Below, one piece after another: positions 1 to 9,109 of a DNA stretch of 64,000 nt. Origin of the DNA: Phytophthora colocasiae (Eukaryota; Oomycota; Peronosporomycetes; Peronosporales; Peronosporaceae); NCBI GenBank assembly GCA_018806915.1, contig JAGKQI010000093.1, forward strand, positions 1,178,001 to 1,242,000, given 5' to 3'. Both the position numbers and the translations under genes were made by a program. The notes under the pieces were generated by a model that searched no databases, was not told the DNA's origin, and saw nothing but the letters and a program-made list of their open reading frames with translations. Position 1 is the first letter of the stretch; every line of letters starts with the position of its first letter.

Positions 1-306
1 TGTTAAATATAGTAATCTCGTATTGATGGATGCTTTCATTTTAACTATTCTGGTAGAACTAGAGGTTGATGTGAACTGTAGCATCTAATATTTTGAAATT
101 CATGCGAGTCAGAGTTGGTTTGGCGAGTGTCACTACATGAGTCCATTCAAACTAGAATTGTAAGAATGGACTCGTATGGTTTCTTTACATCACGTGGAAA
201 ATGAGTAACGTCATGATCCGAGTGATCTGCTATCCTAAGTTTCTCGAAAATTGCTACGAAAATCGCTTTGAACTTTAGTTTAAACACTGGGCGTCGCTTC
301 GAAGCA
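1..306. other. Upstream region of the LRR gene, nothing recognised
   Basis: No coding region, RNA gene or repeat was recognised here. The stretch presumably holds the promoter and 5' leader of the gene that starts at 307. I see no clear oomycete initiator match. Confidence 0.4.
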
Positions 307-1783
307 ATGAGCAAGAAGGCCAAGCCGAAGCCCAAGGCAGCGGTCGTGGATGAGAATTTGGTGACACGACAGATCGTAGCAGCAAACTATGGCAAAGCAT
401 GCAAGTAAGAAGGAACTTGGAATTTGAATCGGCTGTATCGCACTAACTTGAAAACTTTTCCAGAGCTATTGGCGTCTCAGTGAATCCACACGTTAATGAA
501 CTGTTTCGAGGAAAGGAAGAAGACGGAGATCTAGTGAATGCAAGAGCCGATCAATTGCCATAGTTTAGTGAACATGTATCTGTCTTACGAGTTGTCATTT
601 TACAGTTTATCCTCGAAGGTGAAGGTGTGGGAGCTCTCGGTCCAGGCGGCGTTCATGCGCTTGCATTGGCCATTATGATATCCTTACAACTTGATACACA
701 TACATATTTTTCTTGGTAGTTAGTTCATTGTTCTCCTTGACGGTATCTTTACGGCATTGGTCCAGGGTTCACCAATGGTCCATACACTCAGTTGCGGTAC
801 ATTCGTATCTGGAAACAGGAAATCGGGAACGAAGGCACAGCTGCAATTGTACGTCTACAAAGATGATTGTGTATAGTTCACTCAACTGACTTCTCGTTGC
901 TGCTAGACAAGTCTACTACAAGCTACGTCGGGTGTCAATATCGCATATCTAGAGCTACTGGACTGCGAGATTGGAGAGGGAGGATGCAAGGCCCTTGGTG
1001 ATATTTTATCACTTCAGAAAGCCCCTGGACTGCTCACACTCAATCTGGACTACAACACTCAGATTGGTGATGCGGGCGTAAATGTGCTGGTCGACTCACT
1101 CTTCAGTAACACGGCTCTAAAGGTTTGTCGGGAGTTTTAACCTGCTCAACAAATTCGCTGATACCCATGTGTTCCAGCAACTTCACCTCGACTATTGTGG
1201 TGTTGGGTCGGGCGGCTGTATCAAGCTGGCACAGCTAATAAGCTTACCAACATGTGCGATCGAGGTATTGTCCCTGAATGGCAATAACATTGAAGGTGAG
1301 GGCCTTCACCACCTTTCACTTGGACTTGCGCGTTCCCAGAGGCTCGTTTCCCTCAACTTATCGGACAACGGAATCCGAAATGTGCGGTTTGTTTACTGGA
1401 TAATGGAGTGAACTGGGGTCTTCTAACGATAGTGTTTTTTTTTTTGTCACTACAGAACATCGAGGCACTTGCTGCCTTTCGCGATGCACTGATTCGAAGC
1501 AAAGCTCTAGCACATGTCGATTTCACCTTCAACTTGATTGAACCAGAAGGAGCGAATGTCCTTTTACCAGCTTTGGCTCCGGTATAGTTGAAAGTCATTT
1601 TTTATGCTGATGCGTTTGGTTGCTTACTAAAATGCCTTCACTTTACAGGAGAACGCAAAGCTCCAGTCCTTCTTGGTTGACGCCTCCCTTCCGGGAGACC
1701 TTTTTCAACTACTCAACCGTTCAAAGAAAGCTGAAGGCAAAAAGAAAGGTAAGAAAGGTGGTGGTAAGAAGAAGAAGAAATGA
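307..1783 (+). CDS. Leucine-rich-repeat protein (ribonuclease-inhibitor type), 8 exons
   Basis: My spliced model uses exons 307-404, 464-533, 606-677, 753-848, 907-1122, 1178-1381, 1456-1581 and 1649-1783. Phases agree at every junction and give 338 aa. Six introns are GT-AG and 55-74 bp long; the third (678-752) is AT-AC. The protein shows repeats of the ribonuclease-inhibitor style (NLDYNTQIGDAG, HLDYCGVGSGG, SLNGNNIEGEG, NLSDNGI), each a beta strand followed by a helix, and ends in a Lys/Gly tail. Such repeats bind other proteins; the partner is unknown. No signal peptide or membrane segment is visible, so it is probably cytosolic. Seven introns is many for this intron-poor lineage. A degenerate copy of the last exon lies at 2352-2517. 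The fold is well supported; the biological role is not known. Confidence 0.85.
678..752 (+). other. Putative U12-type AT-AC intron
   Basis: The intron begins ATATCCTTAC, matching the U12 5' splice consensus RTATCCTT, and ends TCTTTAC. The 9-mer CTCCTTGAC at 733-741 matches the U12 branch-site consensus TTCCTTRAC at 8 of 9 bases. Its branch A (740) lies 12 nt before the 3' splice site, inside the usual 10-15 nt window. Removing it joins a whole codon (ATG) to GGC in frame and gives the motif expected of the LRR family (IMGIGPG). No GT-AG alternative restores the frame here. Confidence 0.8.
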
Positions 1784-1973
1784 CTACATGTAGCGCTGGA
1801 TGACAGCCAACAAGTTTACTCTTCTTCATGATCTTTTGCGTGAATTGTTTAAGCCGAATCATTTGTACTAGCCACTAGCCAGATCTTCCCGGTTCAGGGC
1901 GGATGACCTTCCAGCATCGTTGTTTTTTTTCTCGCTTCCTGTCCTTTAAAGGAATGATTTCTGTCTTATTAAA

Positions 1974-2325
1974 TGAAGGTGTTGAAGAAGGTGATGTTTG
2001 GTAAATTGCAAGTGGAGTTTTCTCCAGGTTGTCTAGCTTCAGTGGCGAAGTTGGGTAGATAATGTGTTGCCCTCGATCCCTCAGCTCGGCCATCGGCACC
2101 GATTGTTGCGTATCGTCTACAAACGATCATGAAGGACACATTTGGCAAGAGCAATTAGTTTCGGATCTCGATACCAACAATTTACGAGTAAGCAGTGTAT
2201 TTGTAAAACAGCAACAAGCACGGTGAGCTAGCTGGTTAGGCAAAAGACCTTTCTTACCTTGCATACAGGTGCTACGTGTAGCTGGTCTGCACAGCAAGTG
2301 AATGGTTAAATATTGACGAAGAACG
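1974..2325 (+). pseudogene. Degenerate copy of the 3' end of the neighbouring kinase gene
   Basis: From about 1974 the sequence matches 5382-5745, the last ~60 codons plus 3' flank of the dual-kinase gene, almost base for base. It keeps the segments coding KKVMFGKLQVEFSPGC and the C-terminal TIMKDTF. A premature stop is present: GGTAGATAATG here against GGTAGAGAATG in the intact copy. Similarity continues past the stop codon into the 3' flank (AAATATTGACGA at both ends). Nothing upstream resembles the rest of the kinase, so this is a remnant, not a gene. Confidence 0.85.
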
Positions 2326-2351
2326 CCGGTAACTAATTCAATTTTGACGTG

Positions 2352-2517
2352 CTAAGTTGCTTATTAACACGGTCTATAGGGTACAGTAGAATGCGAAGCT
2401 CCAGTCCTTCTTGGTTGATGCCTCACTTCCAGGAGACCGTTTTCCTCTACTCAATCGCTCTCAGAAAGCTGAAGGCAAAAAGAAAAGCGGCGGCGAAAAG
2501 AACAAGAAGAAGAAATA
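2352..2517 (+). pseudogene. Degenerate copy of the last exon of the LRR gene
   Basis: Positions 2389-2517 match exon 8 of the LRR gene (1649-1783), including the segment coding SFLVDASLPGD and the Lys-rich end. Positions about 2352-2388 keep traces of the preceding intron (TGCTTATTAA against TGCTTACTAA). Together with the kinase fragment just upstream, this shows that an LRR-kinase gene pair was once duplicated in tandem and then mostly deleted. Confidence 0.8.
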
Positions 2518-2784
2518 ACTACTATCCAGTGTACTTCACACTACATCCAGAAGGCAGGCAAACCCCTTGTAGGGCGAGTGCAAAGAGTACTCTATACTGT
2601 CCAGCACAATAGAACTCTTTTCTGACAACAATTCGAATGTACCCATGCGAGTAGCTCTTCTTCTGGCAACAATTCAAATGTATCTATGCGCTGCGAATTG
2701 TTTATAGCACTGTCTGTTGGCCAGACCATTGGCACAGTGGATTTCCCTCACTCCCCGTCAAATCTAGACTCCTTTGGCGGAAGA

Positions 2785-5567
2785 ATGGTATCCGTCGTGG
2801 ATCTCGTTGTACCTGGATCGGGGCTAATAGTTGACGTCCTGTCCAAGACTATACTACTCTGTAGTGATATGAAAGAAGGTCAGGACGCTTGCAGGCGAGT
2901 TCACTTCCGCCTAAACACTATTTTCGAGGAGCTTAAAAAAATGGAAGAGAAGAGAATCCTCCCACCAAGTGACAAGCTTAACAAGTACACGGATGTGGTA
3001 CTTCGATACTTCCTGTACCTCGAACGCTACCGGCAGCAAAACATTGCCAAAAGACTGATCAAACATCGATCTATGATGATTGAGCTTGCCGTCATTCAGG
3101 AAGAGATTGAGATGCTGTTCAAGATCCTCAACCTTGCCGCTGTGGCATCAATGATGGACTGGAAACAACAGTGGGAAGCTGATCAAAAGGCGATGACTGA
3201 AGTCCTTGAAAGTCGCACTAGAAGCAGTGTACTAGTGCTTCGTGAGGTCCCAAGTGTCCGAGCTCAATCTGAAGCCATTCTTGATCTCAAATTTGAACTG
3301 GAGCAACGCTGTGACCGACAGAACAAGGAAATGATACAGTTAATGAAAGCGATGCTGAAAACGGTCGTTCAGGCCTCGAAATCGACTGTGGGGAAAGTGC
3401 CTCAATGGTTTTTGCCGTCGAATGAGGTCGATACGGATTCGGAACCCTTTGCTGTTGGTTCTTATGGCTCGGTGTATCGTGGCACATGGGGATTGGGGAC
3501 GGCCGTTGTCGTCAAGCGCTTCAACGTGGAGGATAAAGTGGTGAGTGAGCGAGCACAGCGGAAGATTGAGAGAGAAATCAATATCTGGTACCTGTTAAAC
3601 CATCCTCACGTTATCAAGATGTATGGAGCTTCTCATATCAGCTCTCCACCTTTCATCGTCTGTGAAGACGCGACCAACGGAGACCTCAGTGATTTCCTAT
3701 CTCGCTCCGAGGAGAATTCCAGTCAGATGTGGCGACTGCTGTATGAAGCCACTCTGGGGTTAGAGTATATTCACAGTATGGATGTGGTTCATGGCGACTT
3801 GAAGCTCAACAACATTTTGGTTGCGTCTAATGGCCAGGCAAAGTTGTCTGACTTCGGTTTGAGTGCTCTGCGGACATGTGCTACACTATCTAAGACTTCT
3901 GGAGAGTCTCAGTCTGGAGGGCTACGTTGGCGAGCGCCAGAGTGTCTGAAAAAGCGTCCAACGTTTGAATCGGACCGTCCGATTATCGGACGTGTATTCC
4001 TTCGCAATGTGCATGATTGAAGCTACTACTGGAGAGCCTCCGTTCTCTTTTTTGGATGATGATTCCGTTCGTGACAACTTAAAGAATGGAGAGATTCCAG
4101 ATCAACCTGATGAGATGACAGATGAAATGTGGGAGCTAGTTGTGTCGATGACCGATGTAGATCCGAAGAAGCGAATTCCACTTCAAGATATGATTCTCAA
4201 ACTCAAGAAGTTCGCCAGCAATGAAGAAGCACCTAAGAAAAGCGTTTGTGGCGAGTGTGGATGTGGAATTGCGGATAGAGCACGATTCTGTTCGGAGTGT
4301 GGAGCTTCGACCACTTCCGTCGTGGTTGAGCCCGTGATGATATTATCGAGTGTATGCTGTAACTGTGGATATGATGTTTCGGAAGGAGCACGATTCTGTT
4401 CTACATGTGGAGTGTTGGTGCCGGTATCGACGAGGACGGCCGACAAGGAAAAGGATCCAGTAGTCCAGGCTGAGACTCGAATTGGCAGCAAAGAGTCTTT
4501 ATTACCATCAGTGTATGGGGTGCCAGAATTTTCCGAGGGCCATGAACGGTATCAGGAACGAAGAGATAGTACTCCATTTGACGCTTGTGACATAGTGGAT
4601 GAAGACAGCACTGCAACAATAAAAAACGTCGTCGATTTTGGAATAGGGGGGTCCAACCAAGATAATGTTGAGACACTGCAGCCAGAGCCAAGTCTCTTTA
4701 GTGAGGAGCTCAGTAATAACTTCTCGCGTTCCTCGACACGAAGTGAAAGTTCGAGGTCTTCTCAGCGACAGCCCATACGGAGAGATCTACTGGGGGACGT
4801 ACAATCGAGAACCTGTAACAATCAAGACGATGTCTCCGGAAAAGAGAAATGATCCAGACAAGGTAGACGTCTTCTTGGCGGAGGTAAAAATGATGGCAGA
4901 TCTTAACCATCCTCACATCGTGCAGTATGTTGGCGTGTCGTGGACATCACTCGCCGATCTCTGCGTGTTAACCGAGCTGATGAAAGGTGGTGATCTACGT
5001 ACCATGCTGAACCATCTCGACTCTGAAGGACACCCCGAGGGAATAAATTACGACAAACTGCGCATCGCCTTCCATGTCGCTCAAGCGCTAACTTACCTCC
5101 ACTCATTTTATCCAGTCCGTCTACACCGCAATTTGAAATCCAAGAATGTGCTTCTAACCGAGAATTTGGATGCGAAACTTGCCGACTTTGGTCTCTCACG
5201 AGAACTTGAAGATCATACGATGACTGCCGGTGTCGGGACTCCGCTGTGGATGGCCCCTGAAGTTATGATGGGTGAACGATACGATGAGAAGATTGACATT
5301 TTCTCTTTCGGCGTGGTGCTGTCGGAGTTGGATCGACAGTCACTGCCATACGCCCATGCACGAGCAGAGTTGGGGTCAGAAATGAAGGTGTTGAAGAAGG
5401 TGATGTTTGGTAAATTGCAAGTGGAGTTTTCTCCAGGTTGCTTGGCTTCAGTGGCGAAGTTGGGTAGAGAATGTGTTGCCCTCGATCCCTCAGCTCGCCC
5501 ATCGGCACCGGTTGTTGCGTATCGTCTTCAAACGATCATGAAGGACACATTTAGCAAGAGTAATTAG
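2785..5567 (+). CDS. Dual TKL protein kinase with tandem zinc ribbons, reading frame broken twice
   Basis: Three overlapping frames together form one protein. Frame 1 (start ATG 2785; an in-frame ATG also at 2686) codes a helical N-terminus of the kind found on many oomycete TKLs, then kinase 1 with glycine loop GSYGSVYRG, VVVKRF, VHGDLKLNN and DFG. Kinase 1 continues in another frame from about 3992 (DVYSFAMCMIEATTGEPPF), after a 16-bp insertion. Next come two CxxC zinc ribbons (CGECGCG..FCSECG and CCNCGYD..FCSTCG). A second shift near 4646-4740 leads to kinase 2 (SPYGEIYWG, VTIK, HRNLKSKN, DFGLS, WMAPE), ending at 5567. Kinase 2 has Asn where the catalytic Asp of HRD is expected, so it may be inactive. 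No intron with GT-AG ends explains either shift. It could be a recent pseudogene or carry assembly errors. Confidence 0.7.
3976..3991. repeat. 16-bp palindromic insertion in kinase 1
   Basis: The hexamer TCGGAC occurs at 3970-3975 and again at 3986-3991. The 16 bases 3976-3991 interrupt the codon series of the kinase domain, and removing them rejoins FES to DVYSF in frame. The insert region contains a near-perfect inverted repeat (GTCCGAT-TATCGGAC). It has no splice signals and is too short to be an intron. Confidence 0.7.
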
Positions 5568-5720
5568 TTTCGGATCTAGATACCAACAATTAAGGAGTAA
5601 GCAGTGTACTTGTAAAACAGCAACAAACACGGAGCTTTGCTTGCTAAGCAAGAGCTAGTTACCTCATACATACCCTGGGAAAAACATGTACGCAGTTGGT
5701 CGGGCACAGCATGTGCATGG

Positions 5721-8579
5721 TTAAATATTGACGATGAACGGGGTCCCGTTGGGCGAGGACTCGACAAACGTGTGCGGTGGCGCGTTGATAAGATCTGTAG
5801 GCTGTGTTTCCTGGATAGTGTCGGTGCGGCGTCGCCACTCGGGTCGCTTCTTCTTGATCTTGGGCGTTCGAGAGCTTCCCACCGAGCGACCACTAATGGA
5901 GGAGCTTGTACTGCCATGCAGGGTGCCAACACTGAGAGAGCTGGCGCTTGGGTCGTTGATGTTGATAGAATGACTGCTTGAGCCAAAGTATCCACTGTCG
6001 TTGACGCCCATACTTACAGTGCTACTAGTTGTACTCGCACAACTCAATCGACTGCTAGCTGAAGTCTCCATGGAGCCATGACGCGACCTCGAACGAGACG
6101 TCTTGGAACTTTTCGAGCTAGCGTCCGATGCGCCTAAAATGGCTGGTGAAGCGAGAGACTCAAGTGTTGGGACGTACGAGAACTCCTCTGCAAAGCTCTC
6201 AGCGTCGGAATCTGACTCACTAGCGTGGTTCTCATCGAGAGCAGCAGGGGGTCGACTGAAGTTGCTTCTGCTGTATCCTCCAATAGGTGCAGCAGAAGTA
6301 GGCGACTCGAGGTACGAGGACGAAATGGACTGCGACATCGAAGAAGACATTGACGTGCCCAGCTGACTAACGCCTGTAAATCGAGGACCTGTCGGATCCC
6401 ATACTTCCTCGCGTCCAATTCGCTGAAGACTGTTGATAACTTGCTGGATAGTCGGACGTTCTCGCGGGTCCGCAGCCCAGCAGGTTACAATCAGTAACTT
6501 CCAACGTAGTGGGCACAAATCTGCCCGAATATTCGGACGAACGCCCTTAAGCACGAAATCCTCCACTTCGTGATTCCAGCGTGTGTTCTCGAACGGCAGC
6601 TTTCCTTCAATGAGCTCCCACAATATGAGTGCGAGACTGTAGATATCCACTTTACTGGTGTAAATGCGTTCGCCCCGCATTACTTCCGGTGCCATCCATC
6701 GAGTAGTACCCACGAGTCCTGTCATCTCCACCACTGGGATCTTCGCAGAGCTCCGCGGTTTGGTCTGAGAAGACTGAAGCTGTGCTGCTGACGACACAAT
6801 CTCTGAAAAGCGAAGAGTTCCGAAATCTGCGATTTTGGCGTGCCATGAGTCATCCACCAGCACATTTGGAGATTTCAAGTCGCGATGGATCATGGGCGGA
6901 TTGGCATTGTGCAAGTACTGGATACCGTGGGAGATGCCGAGGGCGAGACGTAACTTGGTTGGCCAATTCAGATTCTTGACGTCCGGTGTCTGCTGTTTCA
7001 ACACGTCACGAAGAGATCCACGAGCACAGTACTCAGAAACAATACAGATCGATCCGCGGTAGAAACCAGCCTCCATGAATAGTACGATGTTCGGGTGGCA
7101 CAAACCGCGCATGACTTCAGCTTCGGCTTGAATCTCGACGTTACAGGCATGCTGAAATTCGGCTAAGTCAGCGGCACTCTCCAGTGCTGCTAGAACTGCT
7201 TTCATCTTCACTGCAACGTTAGCTCCTCTCCACTTGCCAAGATAAACAACTGCCACACCTTCTCCAATCTTATCGCCGATCTCTAATCCCTTCAGCTCAT
7301 GGTGAGATGGCGACATCAGCAGTTTTTGGCTTGTGTCCCCTGAAGCCCCTCCTCCCATTCCGTTTGCAGTACCTGCTGATCCATTGCCACCTCCACTCAT
7401 AAATCGACGGCTTCCTAGCCTGTTGAGTCCAGTAGCGTGCTGTCCATCGGCTGAATCATACTGCCCACGAGGGCCTCGAGTCGGTTTTGCCTGGAAGAAT
7501 TTCAGACACAGAGTCGGCTTGGTGAGGTAAATGACCGCATTGACGAACGGCCACATAGCTAGAATAACTGAACATGTGTCCATCACTTCTCCAGAGCTGT
7601 GAAGTCCAAGGGCCAGATCTGTAACACAGATAGGGCCAACAAAAATGAAGAACGCGATCGTGTAGGACGCCAACTTGGACACGACATAGGCTCCTTTCCT
7701 TCGCTCCTGTCTTCTCCACCGTCTCGCGAAATTCAACCAGCAGAATGTAATGATCAGGAAACATCCAACAGCCATGACCTTCCAGATGATCTTGGCAGCG
7801 TTCACAAACCCCTTCGTTCCATAGTAGCTTGAATACAGTTCCAAAACCCAGTAAAATACTACAACCATCCAGATAATCGCATGTGCAATAGCCACATCGA
7901 AACTTGCTCGGTTCCTGTGCTTGGCAATATACAGGGCCAACGTCGCGACCCAGCAGAAACTAGCAACCTGTGAGCACCAATGTGGTGCTTGTGCCCAAAA
8001 GACCAACTGGAAGCTGTTCGCCGTCCTCGGAGCCCACAGCTCCACTGCCGTGACTACTGCTCCAGATAAAGAGAAGACAAAGTCTGTGAGACACATCACG
8101 CGTAGAATCCTGGACGCCACGGAGACTCTGGGCCGGTCGTCGTCACTCTCGTTCGTGGTCAAGTCCGGTCCCCCCACTGGAGCATACAGAGCGTTCTCCC
8201 TCTCTCTCACTAGGAATGAAGCGTGGCGGTTGCGTCTGTAATCGTCTGAAGAATTACTGTGCGTTCCCGTCGTCTGGCCGCTCTGTTGACTGGTGGTGGG
8301 GATGCCGTCCGACAAATTCAGCAGCGCTGGGGGCGTAGGCACGTTGGCTTCGCAGCTGCGGGCAGTATAGCGTCTTCGATGATCAGCAGCAGCCAGCATG
8401 GGCGTCTGCAGTTGCCTACGGGCGTGTTCTTCCTTCTTTAACGCCACAACCTGCAGAATGTGACGCGAACCTACGAACGCGCTCATCGCCGTGGAGAAGA
8501 CCTGCGCCACCAGCTTCGCGTACAAGAGCGCCACATTGCCATAGTCCTCAGTCGTGATGCCGTCGCCACTGCTGGACAT
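5721..8579 (-). CDS. Seven-helix membrane protein fused to a TKL kinase (GPCR-TKL-like)
   Basis: The first in-frame ATG (8579) gives 952 aa; the frame stays open to 8756 without another ATG. One hydrophobic helix lies at residues ~14-41. After a long polar loop, six more lie between ~155 and ~350 (MCLTDFVFSLSGA, ASFCWVATLALYIA, AIIWMVVVFYWV, VGCFLIITFCWL, YTIAFFIFVGPIC, ILAMWPFVNAVIYL). A TKL kinase domain follows at ~430-715 with GEGVAVVYLG, VAVKM, HRDLKSPN near 564, DFG and RWMAPEVM; all catalytic residues are present. A Ser-rich tail closes the protein. Oomycetes are known to carry GPCR-bigram proteins in which a 7TM region is joined to a signalling domain; I infer this is a GPCR-TKL of that kind, acting at a membrane. 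The ligand is unknown. It converges on the kinase gene that ends at 5567. Confidence 0.8.
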   Translation of the reverse strand: MSSSGDGITTEDYGNVALLYAKLVAQVFSTAMSAFVGSRHILQVVALKKEEHARRQLQTPMLAAADHRRRYTARSCEANVPTPPALLNLSDGIPTTSQQSGQTTGTHSNSSDDYRRNRHASFLVRERENALYAPVGGPDLTTNESDDDRPRVSVASRILRVMCLTDFVFSLSGAVVTAVELWAPRTANSFQLVFWAQAPHWCSQVASFCWVATLALYIAKHRNRASFDVAIAHAIIWMVVVFYWVLELYSSYYGTKGFVNAAKIIWKVMAVGCFLIITFCWLNFARRWRRQERRKGAYVVSKLASYTIAFFIFVGPICVTDLALGLHSSGEVMDTCSVILAMWPFVNAVIYLTKPTLCLKFFQAKPTRGPRGQYDSADGQHATGLNRLGSRRFMSGGGNGSAGTANGMGGGASGDTSQKLLMSPSHHELKGLEIGDKIGEGVAVVYLGKWRGANVAVKMKAVLAALESAADLAEFQHACNVEIQAEAEVMRGLCHPNIVLFMEAGFYRGSICIVSEYCARGSLRDVLKQQTPDVKNLNWPTKLRLALGISHGIQYLHNANPPMIHRDLKSPNVLVDDSWHAKIADFGTLRFSEIVSSAAQLQSSQTKPRSSAKIPVVEMTGLVGTTRWMAPEVMRGERIYTSKVDIYSLALILWELIEGKLPFENTRWNHEVEDFVLKGVRPNIRADLCPLRWKLLIVTCWAADPRERPTIQQVINSLQRIGREEVWDPTGPRFTGVSQLGTSMSSSMSQSISSSYLESPTSAAPIGGYSRSNFSRPPAALDENHASESDSDAESFAEEFSYVPTLESLASPAILGASDASSKSSKTSRSRSRHGSMETSASSRLSCASTTSSTVSMGVNDSGYFGSSSHSININDPSASSLSVGTLHGSTSSSISGRSVGSSRTPKIKKKRPEWRRRTDTIQETQPTDLINAPPHTFVESSPNGTPFIVNI

Positions 8580-9109
8580 GGCAGCAAGGCGAAGGCGGAA
8601 GGTGTCGGGTGCTGCGCCTGGCCTATTCTCTACTGTCCTGAGTGCGGGAAAGGTGTCGGGAATGCGTAATGCGACTAAGTACGAATTCGGGCCAGTTGTT
8701 TCACTTGACGATTGTATGCGTGACGCTATTTTGTTCGATACTTTTTTGACTGGCAACTTGCCTTTACAGTAGAGCTCTCTGGTGGTGCTGATGGGTTGGT
8801 GCTTGATGTCTTATTGCCCATGGTTACTAAGGATAAAGTTTGTTGCGTTTAGCTACCGCGAAGAGGTCGATGCCGTTAGCGTCGGCCTCTGCGTGTAGAC
8901 GATGGGCGAGTGCCACTGAATTGACTCAAAGCAACGGCTGCTGTCACTGACCAAGATTTGCTCCCTGCTCGTTGTGTCGACAAGGTGTCCGCAATCAATT
9001 CAAGCAACGCGATGCTTGTCAAGTGCGTCAACTATTATAGTAAGCTATTTTAAGCACTTTTGGCGATAATCTTATCCTACAGTTTTCTTAGGCATTCAAG
9101 CCTGTTCAG
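8580..9109. other. Intergenic region between two minus-strand genes
   Basis: This 530-bp gap separates the stop of the membrane-protein gene (9110) from the start of the 7TM-kinase gene (8579). It should hold the promoter of the latter. No RNA gene, repeat or further coding region was recognised. Confidence 0.4.

Noticed and set aside
678..760. GT-AG alternatives for the third intron of the LRR gene, for example an acceptor at TCCAG (about 765)
   Set aside because: No GT donor near the end of exon 3 keeps the frame, and the GIGPG codons needed by the family would be lost.
1353..1598. Minus-strand open frame across LRR exon 7 (81 codons)
   Set aside because: It crosses an exon and two introns of the LRR gene and has no features of its own.
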